Counted from the stretch's first letter, positions 50,799 through 61,500 are shown. The stretch is 64,000 nt of DNA from Paraburkholderia guartelaensis (GCF_004353905.1 NZ_SMOD01000022.1:1-64000); one strand, 5' to 3'. Made by a program: numbers and translations. Notes: generated by a model from the sequence alone, not told the origin.

Positions 50799-52511
50799 CT
50801 ATGCCGTGCCTTCCACGCACAGCGCGCGCTTGAGCGCGCTCTCCACGCGCGCTGCGTCGGCGCGCCGCCAGCGTGCGCTCACGTGCTGGTCCGGACGAAT
50901 CAGATAGAACGCGCCGTCCTGCGCACCGTAGCGCTGCGCCGCCAGCCCTTGCACGTCGCGCAACACCACCGTCGATGCCGGCAGACCCGCGGGCACAGCC
51001 GCATCGCCTTCGAGCATCACCACGAACTTGAGCGGCACCACAGAACGCGAAAGCGCCTGCAGCGTGTCGAGCGTCGCGGTATCGAACGGCGAGCCAGCAC
51101 GGCTGAAAACGAGGCCAGCGAACTGGTCGCCCAGATGCGCAAGCAGCCAGCTCTCGTCACCCGCTGCGTTTTGCACCGGCGCGTCAGCACACGAAGCGCC
51201 CGGCTCCATCTGGCCGTTGAACGTCTCTTCGTCGGGCGTATTCAAGGTCGATTCGCGCAGTACCGCCGGCACGGAAAGCCGGCCGCTGTTCACCAGTTGA
51301 CGCGCAAATGCATGCTCGCGAGCGAGCGTGAGCACGGCGTCGCGGAACACGCGGCTCACCGCGCTCTTGGGCGTGATGAAGTCGGTCGAGCGCGTGGAGT
51401 TGCGGATGTTTTCGTCGGCTGCGTATTCACGTTCGCTCGCGTAGGTGTCGAGCAGCGCGTCGGGCGCGTGGTTCTCCAGCACCATCGCGAGCTTCCATGC
51501 AAGATTCTCGCCGTCCTGAAAGCCGCTATTCGCACCGCGCGCGCCGAACGGCGAAACCAGATGCGCCGAGTCGCCCGCGAACAGCACGTTGCCCTGGCGG
51601 AAGCTGTCCATGCGCAGACACGAGAACGTGTAGATGCTCACCCACTCCAGCTCGAACTTCACGTCGGGCCCGAGCAGCGCGCGCACACGCGGAATCACGC
51701 GCTCGGGCGTTTTTTCGAGTACCGGGTCGGCGTCCCAGCCGAGCTGGAAGTCGATGCGCCAGACGTTGTCGGGCTGGCGATGCAGCAGCACCGACTGGTT
51801 CGGATGGAACGGCGGATCGAACCAGAACCAGCGTTCGGTAGGGAAGTCGGCTTCCATCTTCACGTCGGCGATGAGGAAGCGATCCTTGAACGTGCGGCCG
51901 TGGCTGTCGAGGCCGAGCAGCTTGCGCAGCGGGCTGCGCGAGCCGTCGGCGGCCACGACGTAGCGCGCGAGCAGCGTGTACGGGCCGTCGGGCGTTTCGA
52001 TTTCGAGCGCGACGTGCGCATCGGCGGCGCCCGGCGTGCCGTGCTGCGCGACGCCCGTCACCTTGTTTTTCCAGCGGATTTCGAGGTTGGGCAATGCCTG
52101 CGCACATTCGAGCAGATAGCCTTCTACGTAGTACTGCTGCAGATTCACGAAAGCCGGCCGATGATGGCCGCTTTCGGGCAGCAGGTTGAACGTGTAGACG
52201 AGTTCGTCCTTGCGGAACACCTTGCCCACGTTCCAGCTCACGCCCTTTTCGACCATGCGGTCGCCGCAGCCTAGGCGGTCGAAGATATCGAGCGAACGCT
52301 TGGAAAAGCAGATGGCGCGCGAGCCCGTGGAAAGCGTGCAGTCGTCGTCCACGAGCACCACCGGCACACCTTGCCGCGCGAGGTCGATGGCCGTCGCGAG
52401 GCCCACTGGCCCCGCGCCGACCACCACGACCGGACGCACGCACGCGGCGGCGTCCGGAGTTTGTTCGCTGCATCGCGCGTAGTCGAAGGTCAGCGTTTGA
52501 TAGTCGATCAT
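50799..52511 (-). CDS. FAD-dependent aromatic monooxygenase (PheA/TfdB/MhpA type)
   Basis: A 570-residue flavoprotein hydroxylase. It has the FAD motif VVVVGAGPVGLATAIDLARQG, the DG motif in RYVVAADGSRSPLRKLLG, the GD motif VLFAGDSAHLVSPFGARGAN, and a C-terminal thioredoxin-like domain (about residues 420-570) as in phenol hydroxylases. It likely hydroxylates an aromatic ring with NAD(P)H and O2; the substrate is unknown. GGAG sits before the ATG. It is the middle gene of the MBL-monooxygenase-DUF2783 operon, 79 bp after the MBL gene. Confidence 0.92.
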   Translation of the reverse strand: MIDYQTLTFDYARCSEQTPDAAACVRPVVVVGAGPVGLATAIDLARQGVPVVLVDDDCTLSTGSRAICFSKRSLDIFDRLGCGDRMVEKGVSWNVGKVFRKDELVYTFNLLPESGHHRPAFVNLQQYYVEGYLLECAQALPNLEIRWKNKVTGVAQHGTPGAADAHVALEIETPDGPYTLLARYVVAADGSRSPLRKLLGLDSHGRTFKDRFLIADVKMEADFPTERWFWFDPPFHPNQSVLLHRQPDNVWRIDFQLGWDADPVLEKTPERVIPRVRALLGPDVKFELEWVSIYTFSCLRMDSFRQGNVLFAGDSAHLVSPFGARGANSGFQDGENLAWKLAMVLENHAPDALLDTYASEREYAADENIRNSTRSTDFITPKSAVSRVFRDAVLTLAREHAFARQLVNSGRLSVPAVLRESTLNTPDEETFNGQMEPGASCADAPVQNAAGDESWLLAHLGDQFAGLVFSRAGSPFDTATLDTLQALSRSVVPLKFVVMLEGDAAVPAGLPASTVVLRDVQGLAAQRYGAQDGAFYLIRPDQHVSARWRRADAARVESALKRALCVEGTA

Positions 52512-52590
52512 TCTTGTCTCCACCGTGTCATCTCGTGCCCGTCTCGCAGTTGGCACTCACCTGGCACTTAACTCGCGCTTAACTGGTGCT

Positions 52591-53550
52591 TCAATCCTGC
52601 AGCGCGTCCCACATCTCCTTGTCGCGCTGCGCCGTCCAGATGCGCGGATGCGTAATGCCGCTCGCCTCGTCATAAGCGCGCGTCACGTCGAACGGCAGGC
52701 AGTGCTCGTAGATGAACACGTGGCCGAATTTCGGGTCCATCGCTTCGCGCGTGAGCGACATCGCGCCCTTCAGGTCGAGCTTCTGCTCCACGGCGGCGCG
52801 GCCTTGCGCGAGCAGCGTGGTCACGAAGTCCTTCGTGTAGTCGAGACCCTTGTTGACTTCCGCCGGGTTCAGCAATGCGGGGCCACGGCCCGGCACGAGC
52901 TTTTCGGCGCCAAGCGAGCGCAGCGCTTCGAGCGTGGCAGGCCACTCGGCAAGCTGTGCGTCGCCGCAATAGCACGCAGCGTCGTATTCGACGAGGTCGC
53001 CCGAGAACAGCACCTTCTGCTGCGGCAGCCACACCACCGTGTCGCCCTTCGTGTGACCCGAGCCGAGGTGCGCGATCTTCACTTCGAGCTTGCCGAGGAA
53101 CAGCGTGATTTCCTTCTCGAACACGAGCGTGGGCCACGTGAGGCCCGGCACCGTTTCGACGCCCGCGAACAGGCGCGGGAAGCGCTCGATTTCCGACTTC
53201 ATGTCGGCTTCGCCGCGCTCGACGATCATTTCATACGTGCCGCGGCTCGCGATGATCTGCTGCGCGCCTTCCTTGAAGTACGCCGAAGCGCCCAGCACGC
53301 GCACCGCGTGATAGTGCGAGAGCACGACGTATTTGATGGGCTTGTCGGTGACGGTGCGGATCTTCGCGATGAGGTCCTGCGCCATGGCGGGCGTGGCCGT
53401 GGTGTCGACGATCAGCACGCCGTCGTCGCCGATGATGACGCCCGAGTTGGGGTCGCCTTCCGTGGTGTACGCGTATGCGTTTTCCGAGAGCTGCGTGAAC
53501 GTGACCTTCTTTTCTTCGAGGTCGGCCTGGGATGCGAACGCCTTTGCCAT
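52591..53550 (-). CDS. Metallo-beta-lactamase-fold protein with an altered metal motif
   Basis: A 319-residue protein. The MBL core is clear: GVIIGDDGVLIVDTTATP, YVVLSHYHAVRVLGA, a later LGSGHTKGDTVVWLP (His166) and VLFSGDLVEYD (Asp185). The usual HxHxDH is His79-Tyr-His81-Ala-Val-Arg84, so the Asp and His that normally bind the second zinc are absent. It may use one metal or a different chemistry. It leads the aromatic monooxygenase operon and could hydrolyse a lactone or ester in that pathway. Confidence 0.88.
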   Translation of the reverse strand: MAKAFASQADLEEKKVTFTQLSENAYAYTTEGDPNSGVIIGDDGVLIVDTTATPAMAQDLIAKIRTVTDKPIKYVVLSHYHAVRVLGASAYFKEGAQQIIASRGTYEMIVERGEADMKSEIERFPRLFAGVETVPGLTWPTLVFEKEITLFLGKLEVKIAHLGSGHTKGDTVVWLPQQKVLFSGDLVEYDAACYCGDAQLAEWPATLEALRSLGAEKLVPGRGPALLNPAEVNKGLDYTKDFVTTLLAQGRAAVEQKLDLKGAMSLTREAMDPKFGHVFIYEHCLPFDVTRAYDEASGITHPRIWTAQRDKEMWDALQD

Positions 53551-53709
53551 GTTGAGTCTCCGTATCGAGGGGCTCTTGAAGCCGGGGCGGGGCGAAGCGC
53601 GCACGGGCCAGGCGCGTTGGGCGCCAGCCCTGGTTGTCTCGCCCCGTTTGAAATTGAAATGGACCGCAGTTGTGCAGGGGTGAGGCCATCATGGTCTTCC
53701 CGTTTTTAT

Positions 53710-53738
53710 TTGTCAATAGCGAATTACATCGCTATACG
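53710..53738 (+). promoter_or_regulatory. Divergent promoter with palindrome, candidate IclR operator
   Basis: TTGTCA and TATACG on the plus strand are 17 bp apart, pointing to the iclR gene at 53825. The spacer and -10 contain the inverted repeat ATAGCGA-N6-TCGCTAT (53716-53722 and 53729-53735). On the opposite strand TTGACA overlaps the left arm and could drive the MBL operon. One site could thus control both directions. Confidence 0.55.
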
Positions 53739-53824
53739 TTAATTTCTGACCGAAGCACGCTGCAGTCCGTACAGCGGCCGCCGTTCAGTTAACATGGACC
53801 CTTTTTCAGCCAGAGAAAAGCGCA

Positions 53825-54697
53825 ATGAGACGTCGCAATGAAAGCGCCGCGTCCGCGCCGGAAAGCAGCGCGGCGGCGGCCCGCACGCAACGCGGCATCC
53901 AGAGCGTGGAAGTAGGCGGACGCCTGCTGCGCGCCCTCGCCGACGCGCGTGCGCCGCTTGGCGCCACCGATCTCGCGGCGAGCGGAGACATTCCGTCGAG
54001 CCAGGCGCACGCCTATCTCGTGAGCCTCACGCGCCTCGGGCTCATCAAGCGCGACGCGCTTTCGGGGCGCTACGAACCCGGCCCGCTCGCGCTGCGCCTC
54101 GGCCTGCTGCATCTCGCGCAGCAACCCGCGCTGCGCGAAGCCGTGCCGCGCGCCGCCGCGCTGGCGCAGGCGCTCAATTGCAGCGTCGCGCTATGCATCG
54201 CAGGGCCGCAGGGGCCGACGATCGTGCGCTACGAGCACGCGAGCCTGCCGCTGCACGTGAACCTGCATGTCGGCACGGTGATGTCGCTGCGGGCCACGGC
54301 AACGGGCCGCGTGTTCTGTGCGTTCCTCGCGCCCGAGGCGCTCGAAGCCGCATGGGCCACGCAAACCGCGCAGCCGGTGTGGCGCGGCACCAGCCATGTG
54401 GCCAGCGCCGCGGGTGCGCCCCAGGAAAGCACGCCCGATGCCGCCTTCCTTGCCTCGCTCGACGCCATCCGTGCGCGCGGCTATGAACTCGCCATCGACG
54501 CGCCCAGCCCCGGCGTCAGCAGCGTGTGCGTGCCCGTGCTCGGCCCTGGACGCGAACCGAGCCTCACGCTCACCGCCATCGGCGCGAGCGGAGTGATCGA
54601 CGTGCGCGACAACGGCGCGGTCGTGCGCGCGCTGCGCGACGCTGCTGCCGAAATCACCGCCGCCGCATTTTCATCGACACCGACATGCCCCGAGTAA
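53825..54697 (+). CDS. IclR-family transcriptional regulator, first of a tandem pair
   Basis: A 290-residue protein. After a 20-residue leader, an IclR winged helix (RGIQSVEVGGRLLRALADAR to SSQAHAYLVSLTRLGLI) is followed by the effector domain with GPTIVRYEHASLPLHVNLHVG and a late PSPGVSSVCVPVLGP. IclR proteins commonly control aromatic degradation genes. It is divergent from the monooxygenase operon. Its end overlaps the start of the second iclR gene by 13 bp. Confidence 0.9.
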   Translation: MRRRNESAASAPESSAAAARTQRGIQSVEVGGRLLRALADARAPLGATDLAASGDIPSSQAHAYLVSLTRLGLIKRDALSGRYEPGPLALRLGLLHLAQQPALREAVPRAAALAQALNCSVALCIAGPQGPTIVRYEHASLPLHVNLHVGTVMSLRATATGRVFCAFLAPEALEAAWATQTAQPVWRGTSHVASAAGAPQESTPDAAFLASLDAIRARGYELAIDAPSPGVSSVCVPVLGPGREPSLTLTAIGASGVIDVRDNGAVVRALRDAAAEITAAAFSSTPTCPE

Positions 54698-55563
54698 GCT
54701 CCAGGCCTCCGCGCGAAGACGCAACGCAAGCCGCCAGCGAAGACGCCGCAAACGGCAATGCAGCCGAAGCCGCCGACAAGCCGCAACGCGGCATCCAGTC
54801 GCTCGATGTAACGGGCGAGCTGCTCGCCGCGCTCGTCGCGGCGGGCACGCCCTTGCCGCTGCGCGACCTCGCCGCCGCCGCGGGGATGGCGCCCGCCAAG
54901 GCCTTCCCGCACCTCGTGAGCCTGCAGAAGATCGGCCTGCTCGCGCGCGACGCAGCGGGCCGCTACGAAGCGGGACCGCTCAGTCTCGAACTTGGCCTGA
55001 TCGGCCTTGCGCGTCTTTCGCCGGTTCGCGAAGCCGATGCCGAGCTAGTGGGCCTCGCCGCCGCCACCGCGATGAGCGTCGCGCTCGCGGTGCCGGGGCC
55101 GCTCGGCCCGACCGTCGTGCGCCTCGAAGAGTCGGCGCTGCCGCTGCACGTGAGCCTGCGCCCCGGCACGGTGATGTCGCTCGTGAACACGTCGATCGGA
55201 CGCGTGTTCGCCGCGTGGGTCGACGACGATGTGCGCGCGGCGCTCCTCGCTCAGGACGAACTGCGGCTCGCGGGCGCGAAGCCGCGCGAAGGCGCCACGC
55301 CCGCCTACCTCGCGCGGCTCGCCGCCATTCGCACCGAAGGCGTCGACACGGCGCTCGACAAACCCATTCCCGGCATCAGTACCGTGACCGCGCCCGTGTT
55401 CGACCACACCGGCAGCGTCTGCCTCGTGCTCGCGGTGATGGGGCCTTCCGGCAGCCTCGACATCGCGCGCGAAGGCACGGCGGCGCAACTGCTGATCGCC
55501 GCCGCGGAACGCCTCTCGCGGCGCTTCGGTTACATGGAAGGCGCGGCGGCCGCGCCGCTATAA
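54685..55563 (+). CDS. IclR-family transcriptional regulator, second of a tandem pair
   Basis: A 292-residue paralogue of the preceding gene with the same plan: QRGIQSLDVTGELLAALVAA, MAPAKAFPHLVSLQKIGLLA, then GPTVVRLEESALPLHVSLRPG and PIPGISTVTAPVFD. The order, overlap and shared wording point to an old tandem duplication that then diverged. The two proteins could form heterodimers or act on separate promoters; neither is shown. The start MPRVSSRPP is the first credible ATG. Confidence 0.9.
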   Translation: MPRVSSRPPREDATQAASEDAANGNAAEAADKPQRGIQSLDVTGELLAALVAAGTPLPLRDLAAAAGMAPAKAFPHLVSLQKIGLLARDAAGRYEAGPLSLELGLIGLARLSPVREADAELVGLAAATAMSVALAVPGPLGPTVVRLEESALPLHVSLRPGTVMSLVNTSIGRVFAAWVDDDVRAALLAQDELRLAGAKPREGATPAYLARLAAIRTEGVDTALDKPIPGISTVTAPVFDHTGSVCLVLAVMGPSGSLDIAREGTAAQLLIAAAERLSRRFGYMEGAAAAPL

Positions 55564-55617
55564 TCGCCTCCCTCGCGTGATACAAGAACGGCTCGCCCAC
55601 CCAATGAGAACCTGCAT

Positions 55618-57069
55618 ATGAGCGCGGCATCCACCGGACAAGCGTTGCGCCAGATCGCCGACCTGCCCTGCCCGCGCGGCCTGCCGCTCGTCGGCAATCT
55701 GCTGCAGCTTTCGCCGCCGCGCCTGCATTTGATCCTCGAGCAATGGGCCGCCGAACTCGGCGCACCGTACCGCTTCCAGGTGGGCGGCATCCCCATCACG
55801 ATCTGGACCGATACCGAACTGATCCAGCAGATCATGCGCGAGCGCCCGCATCGCTTCCGCCGCTATCAGCCGATCGAAGCGGTGTTCGAGGAGATGGGCT
55901 TCAACGGCCTTTTCTCGGCGGAAGGCGTAGCGTGGGAACCGCAGCGCAAGCTCGTGATGCAGGCGCTCTCGATACCCAACATCAAGGCGTTCTACCCCAC
56001 GCTGGCCGATATCACGCAGCGCCTTCACAACCGTTGGCAACGCGCGGCCGAGCGCAGCGAAACTGTCGAGATGACCGACGACCTCAAGCGCTACACGGTA
56101 GACGTGACGAGCGCGCTCGCGTTCGGCGAAGATCCGCGCACGCTGGAGCGCGATCACGGCGTGATTCAGGAGCATCTCGAGCGCATCTTGCCGGGCGTGA
56201 TGAGGCGCACCAACGCACTCTTTCCGTACTGGCGATATGTCAAACTGCCGGCGGACCGCAAGCTCGAACGATCGCTCGAGGAAGTGCACCGCTACGTCAA
56301 CGCGATGATGGCGCGCGCCCGCGAGCGCATGCGCGACGAGCCGTCGGAAACGCCGCGCAATCTGCTCGAAGCGATGCTCGCGCAGCAGCAGGCGCCGGGC
56401 GGTGAGGCGACCATCAGCGACGCGCAGATCCGCGCAAACGTGCTCACGCTCCTCATCGCGGGCGAAGACACGACCGCCGATTCCATCGCGTGGACGCTGC
56501 CCTACCTCGCCGCGGATACGGCCTTGCAGCAGCATCTCGGCGACGAAGCTTCACGCGTGCTCGGCAATTCGTCGGTATGCCCCGACTACGCCACGTTGAA
56601 AGACCTCGATATTTTCGAGGCGATCTGCATCGAAGCCACACGTCTTCGTCCGGTGGCGTCCGTGCATTCGTTCGAGCCGCTGGAAGATGTGGTGGTGGAC
56701 AACATCGCGTTGCCCAAGGGCACGCGCATGTTCTTCGTCGCGCGTCCCGCCATGCTCGACGCGAAGCATTTCGCCGATCCGCAGCGTTACGATCCGTGGC
56801 GCTGGATGAAGCGCGGCGAACGCGAAGCCGATGATGGAAAAGCCCATGACGTACGCGCTTATCTGCAGTTCGGCGCCGGGCCGCGCGTGTGTCCTGGCCG
56901 CCATCTCGCGACCGTGGAAATGCGCCTCGCACTTTCGATGCTGATGAAGTCGTTCACGATCGAACTGGCGATCGATCCCGCGAAGATTCAGGAAGTGCAG
57001 GCGTTTACGATGGTGCCGGATACGATGCCGGTGAAGCTCAAGCCGCGCGAAGGCGCCGCGTTCGCCTAA
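55618..57069 (+). CDS. Cytochrome P450
   Basis: A 483-residue P450. It opens with the proline-rich hinge LPCPRGLPLVGNLLQL without a membrane anchor. It has the I-helix oxygen motif AGEDTTAD (from residue 281), the K-helix ExxR as EATR (339), and the heme loop FGAGPRVCPGRHLA with axial Cys425. It inserts oxygen into an unknown organic substrate and needs separate redox partners, which are not in the window. It lies 54 bp after the second iclR gene in the same direction. Confidence 0.94.
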   Translation: MSAASTGQALRQIADLPCPRGLPLVGNLLQLSPPRLHLILEQWAAELGAPYRFQVGGIPITIWTDTELIQQIMRERPHRFRRYQPIEAVFEEMGFNGLFSAEGVAWEPQRKLVMQALSIPNIKAFYPTLADITQRLHNRWQRAAERSETVEMTDDLKRYTVDVTSALAFGEDPRTLERDHGVIQEHLERILPGVMRRTNALFPYWRYVKLPADRKLERSLEEVHRYVNAMMARARERMRDEPSETPRNLLEAMLAQQQAPGGEATISDAQIRANVLTLLIAGEDTTADSIAWTLPYLAADTALQQHLGDEASRVLGNSSVCPDYATLKDLDIFEAICIEATRLRPVASVHSFEPLEDVVVDNIALPKGTRMFFVARPAMLDAKHFADPQRYDPWRWMKRGEREADDGKAHDVRAYLQFGAGPRVCPGRHLATVEMRLALSMLMKSFTIELAIDPAKIQEVQAFTMVPDTMPVKLKPREGAAFA

Positions 57070-57072
57070 GCG

Positions 57073-57984
57073 TCAACGCCCGTCCTCGGGCGTGCCGACC
57101 GTGGAGGCATCGTCGGGCGCGCCATCGCTGCGCGCCTGCGCATCGCGCATCTTGGCAAGCGCCTTGGGCCCGAGCCCGAGCGACACGCCCAGCGCGAGCG
57201 CGTCGAGCACCGCGAGATGCGCGATGCGCACCACGGCGGGCGCGTGCGCATCGCTCGCGGCGGGCACGCGCAGCAGAAGGGGAATATCGACCACCCACGC
57301 GAGACGCGAGCCCGCACTCGTGAGCGCGATGGTCGTTGCGCCGCGCTCCTTGGCGATCTGAATGCTCTCGTTCACTTCCACGCTGCGCCCCGACTGCGAA
57401 ATCGCGAACGCCACGTCGCCCGGTTCGAGCAACGCCGCGTAAAGGCGCTGCAAATGCGCATCCGTGAACGCGCTCGCGGCGATGTCGAGCCGCAGCAAGC
57501 GCAGCGCCGCGTCTTGCGCAACGAGCCCCGAACCCGCACCCACGCCGAAAAAATACACGCGACGCGCGCTGGAGAGCGCCGCGACGGCAGCCTCGAACAC
57601 CGCCGTATCGAGCGAAGCGCGCGCATGGGTCACGCCCTGCACGACCGACTCCGTCACCTTGTCGAGCAGGGTGCCGACCTCGCCGGCCCACCCGGCGCCG
57701 CTCGCCTCGCCGCCCGTCATCTCCGTGGCGAGCGCGAAGGGCACGTTGCCCGCCGCGCTCTGCGCGAGCCGCATCTTGAAGTCGCGCAGGCCGTGCGCGC
57801 CCACCGCGCGGCAAAAGCGCGTGACGGAGGGCTCGGACACGTCCGCGCGCAACGCGAGTTCGGTGATGCTCGCGCGCATGGCGAAGTCTATGTCGGCGAG
57901 CACCATCTCCGCGACCTTGCGCTCGGCGGGACGCAGCGACTCCGCGACATTGCGGATGTGATGGATCAGGTTGGAGACCGGCAA
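57073..57984 (-). CDS. RpiR-family regulator (HTH plus SIS domain)
   Basis: A 303-residue protein: N-terminal HTH_6 (LIHHIRNVAESLRPAERKVA to ADVSEPSVTRFCRAVG) and a C-terminal SIS sugar-phosphate domain (VYFFGVGAGSGLVAQDAAL and DVAFAISQSGRSVEVNESI). The start appears to be TTG at 57984 with GGGAA upstream; no ATG fits. RpiR regulators sense phosphosugars. It is the last gene of the SDR-malK-rpiR unit and likely controls the divergent importer operon. It is convergent with the P450 gene, with only 3 bp between stop codons. Confidence 0.9.
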   Translation of the reverse strand: MPVSNLIHHIRNVAESLRPAERKVAEMVLADIDFAMRASITELALRADVSEPSVTRFCRAVGAHGLRDFKMRLAQSAAGNVPFALATEMTGGEASGAGWAGEVGTLLDKVTESVVQGVTHARASLDTAVFEAAVAALSSARRVYFFGVGAGSGLVAQDAALRLLRLDIAASAFTDAHLQRLYAALLEPGDVAFAISQSGRSVEVNESIQIAKERGATTIALTSAGSRLAWVVDIPLLLRVPAASDAHAPAVVRIAHLAVLDALALGVSLGLGPKALAKMRDAQARSDGAPDDASTVGTPEDGR

Positions 57985-58060
57985 GCTGTTTTTCCCGTGG
58001 AAGATACTAGGGTCTGCTCACATGAGGGCCCGCTATCCAGTTTCGATGCGTGCTTCCGCT

Positions 58061-59122
<1,062 letters not shown>

Positions 59123-59183
59123 GCTGTCCTCGTCTGCGTGAAGTCTTTTCAGGTCGCTCAGGTCAATTCGCCGCGTACGCGCC

Positions 59184-59966
59184 TCAGAACGGATCGAGCG
59201 TCAGCTCGTTCGCCATCATCCGGTTGCCCGCCATGAGGCCCGCGTCCACGGGTAGCGCCACGCCCGTGATCACGCGCGCCTGCGGCGAGGCGAGAAACTG
59301 CACGGCGTCGGCGATATCCTCGGGCGTCGCCACGTCGCCGAGCGGATACCATTTGCTTAGTTCTTCGAAGATCTTCGGATGCTGCTCGACGCGTGCGCGC
59401 CACGCGGGCGTCTTCACCGTGCCGGGGCACACGATGTTCGCGCGTATGCCGTGCGGCCCCAGCTCCATGGCGAGCGCCTTCGTGTAGCTCACGAGACCCG
59501 CCTTCGCCGCGCTGTACGCGGGGTGGCCGAGCGCCGACAGGCCGTTCACCGAGCCGATCAGCACGAGCGCGCCGCGCCGGCGCTCGATCATCGAGGCGCG
59601 CACGGCTTCGACCGTGTAGTAGGTCCCGTTCAGATTCAGGTCGATGTCGCGCCGCCAGCTCGCGGCGTCCGTATGCGCGAGCGTCGTGCCGAGCGCGCCG
59701 CCCGCGTTCGCCACCGCCACGTCCACCGGGCCGCGCGCCGCCACGCCGCGCGCCACGGCTTCGGTCACGGCGGCCTGATCGCTCACGTCGGCGGCGAGCG
59801 GCTCGAGGCGCGCCGCGCCCGCTTCGCCGAATTCCGCCGCGAGCTGTTGCACGCCCGCCGCGTCGCGGTCGAGCGCGAGCACCGTGTCGCCCGCATCCAG
59901 AAACCGTTTGCACAGCGCGCGGCCTATGCCGCCGCTCGCGCCCGTCACCAGCACCACCCGGCTCAT
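59184..59966 (-). CDS. Short-chain dehydrogenase/reductase, probable sugar or polyol dehydrogenase
   Basis: A 260-residue classical SDR with TGASGGIGRALC, an aspartate after strand 2 (LALDRDA) that favours NAD, NAGG, the serine in LIGSVNGLS and the catalytic YSAAK. It is divergent from the sugar-type binding protein gene and heads the operon with malK and rpiR. Context suggests that it oxidises the imported sugar or polyol; the substrate is not shown. Confidence 0.9.
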   Translation of the reverse strand: MSRVVLVTGASGGIGRALCKRFLDAGDTVLALDRDAAGVQQLAAEFGEAGAARLEPLAADVSDQAAVTEAVARGVAARGPVDVAVANAGGALGTTLAHTDAASWRRDIDLNLNGTYYTVEAVRASMIERRRGALVLIGSVNGLSALGHPAYSAAKAGLVSYTKALAMELGPHGIRANIVCPGTVKTPAWRARVEQHPKIFEELSKWYPLGDVATPEDIADAVQFLASPQARVITGVALPVDAGLMAGNRMMANELTLDPF

Positions 59967-60267
59967 GTCGACTCTCCGTGCGGCTCGCCAGTCGTGCCGG
60001 AGAGCCTGAAAATTTCCTACATACGAATAACTGACAGTGGTCCGTATGCGGGTTTATACCGAGCGCGCCACGCTGCTGCAGCGCATGAATTTCCCCTGTT
60101 TTACAGCATGTTATGCAAATTTCGGCGCTGGAAACAATATCGAGTTTACCAGGTGACAACGCTTTTTTCATCCTGTAGGATTTTTTCAAACAACGCAACC
60201 CAGCAGCCGGGTCAAGGCGGCGGCACTAGTGGAAAAAGCGCAGGAACAACCACCAAGGAGAAAGAGA
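59967..60267. promoter_or_regulatory. Divergent control region of the sugar/polyol transport genes
   Basis: A 301-bp AT-richer region between the SDR and binding-protein genes. Short inverted repeats are seen: GCATGTTATGC (60106-60116) and CATACG/CGTATG arms at 60020 and 60043. Either could be an RpiR site, but neither is strong. The stretch ends in AAGGAGAAAGAG before the ATG at 60268. Confidence 0.4.
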
Positions 60268-61500
60268 ATGTCGTTTCAGGCACGTGCAACCACCATGCTC
60301 GGCAAGCTCGCCGTCGCGCTAGCATTCGCCGGCATCACCGCCGCGGCGCACGCCGATACGGTCCGCGTGACCGTCGCCCACTACAGCGACGCCACCGCCC
60401 CGTACTTCGAGAAAATGGCCAAGCAGTTCGAGGCCGCCAATCCCGGCATCACGATCAAGATCGAAGACGTGAACTGGGACTCGCTGCAACAGAAGCTGCA
60501 AACGGACATCTCCGGCGGCGCGAACGCCGACCTCGCGATCATCGGCACGCGGTGGCTCCTCGACTTCGTGAAGGACGACATTGCCGAGCCGCTCGACCCG
60601 TACATGGACGCGAACTTCAAGGGCCGCTTCATCGGTCCGTTCCTGGCTCCGGGTCAAATCAACGGCAAGACCTACGGCCTCCCGATCGCCGCTTCGGCGC
60701 GCGCGCTGTACTACAACAAGGACATGCTCGCTTCGGTCGGCTATCCGCAAGGCCCGAAGACGTGGAACGACGTGATCGACGCGTCGAAAAAGCTCAAGGC
60801 GAAGGGCATTGCGGGCTTCGGTCTGCAAGGCAAGGAAATCGAAACCGACGTGTATTTCTATTACGCGTTGTGGACCCACGGCGGCGAAGTGGTGGGCAAG
60901 GACGGCAAGGCGGCATTCAACTCGCCGGCTGGCGTGAAGGCTGCGACGCTCTACAAGACCATGATCGACGAAGGTCTCACGCAGCCGGGCGTGACGGGCT
61001 ACAGCCGTGAAGACGTGCAGAACCTCTTCAAGCAAGGCCGCGTGGCAATGATGATCTCGGCGCCGTTCCTCGCCAAGCAGTTGCAGAAGGAAGCACCGAA
61101 CATCAAGTACGGCATCGACCCGATCCCGGTCGCGACGACGCCCGCCACCTACGCGGTGACCGACTCGATCATGATGTTCAAGAACTCCAAGGCGAAGCAG
61201 AGCGCCTGGAAGTTCCTGGACTTCCTGTTCACGAAGGAACCGCGCGTGCAGTTCACGAGCACGGAAGGCTTCCTGCCGACCACCAAGGCTGAAGCGAGCG
61301 ACCCGGCTTTCCAGAATCCGGACACGCAAGCCTTCATCGCGCTCCTGCCGCATGCGAAGTTCGCGCCGACCGTGACGGGCTGGGAAGACACCGCCAAGGC
61401 TGTGACCAACGCGATGCAGTCGGTCTACCTCGGCAAGGCCAAGCCCGCCGATGCGCTGAACCAGGCGGCCACCGAAGCGAACAAGTCGCTCGGCAAGTAA
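60268..61500 (+). CDS. Sugar/polyol ABC transporter periplasmic binding protein (family 1)
   Basis: A 410-residue receptor. Signal peptide ending TAAAHA, then DTVRVTVAHYSDATAPYFEK and segments typical of family-1 sugar receptors: QTDISGGANADLAIIGTRW, YGLPIAASARALYYNKDML, NLFKQGRVAMMISAPFLA. It delivers a sugar or polyol to the MalF/MalG channel encoded next. The ATG with AAGGAG at good spacing sets the start. The exact ligand is unknown. Confidence 0.95.
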   Translation: MSFQARATTMLGKLAVALAFAGITAAAHADTVRVTVAHYSDATAPYFEKMAKQFEAANPGITIKIEDVNWDSLQQKLQTDISGGANADLAIIGTRWLLDFVKDDIAEPLDPYMDANFKGRFIGPFLAPGQINGKTYGLPIAASARALYYNKDMLASVGYPQGPKTWNDVIDASKKLKAKGIAGFGLQGKEIETDVYFYYALWTHGGEVVGKDGKAAFNSPAGVKAATLYKTMIDEGLTQPGVTGYSREDVQNLFKQGRVAMMISAPFLAKQLQKEAPNIKYGIDPIPVATTPATYAVTDSIMMFKNSKAKQSAWKFLDFLFTKEPRVQFTSTEGFLPTTKAEASDPAFQNPDTQAFIALLPHAKFAPTVTGWEDTAKAVTNAMQSVYLGKAKPADALNQAATEANKSLGK

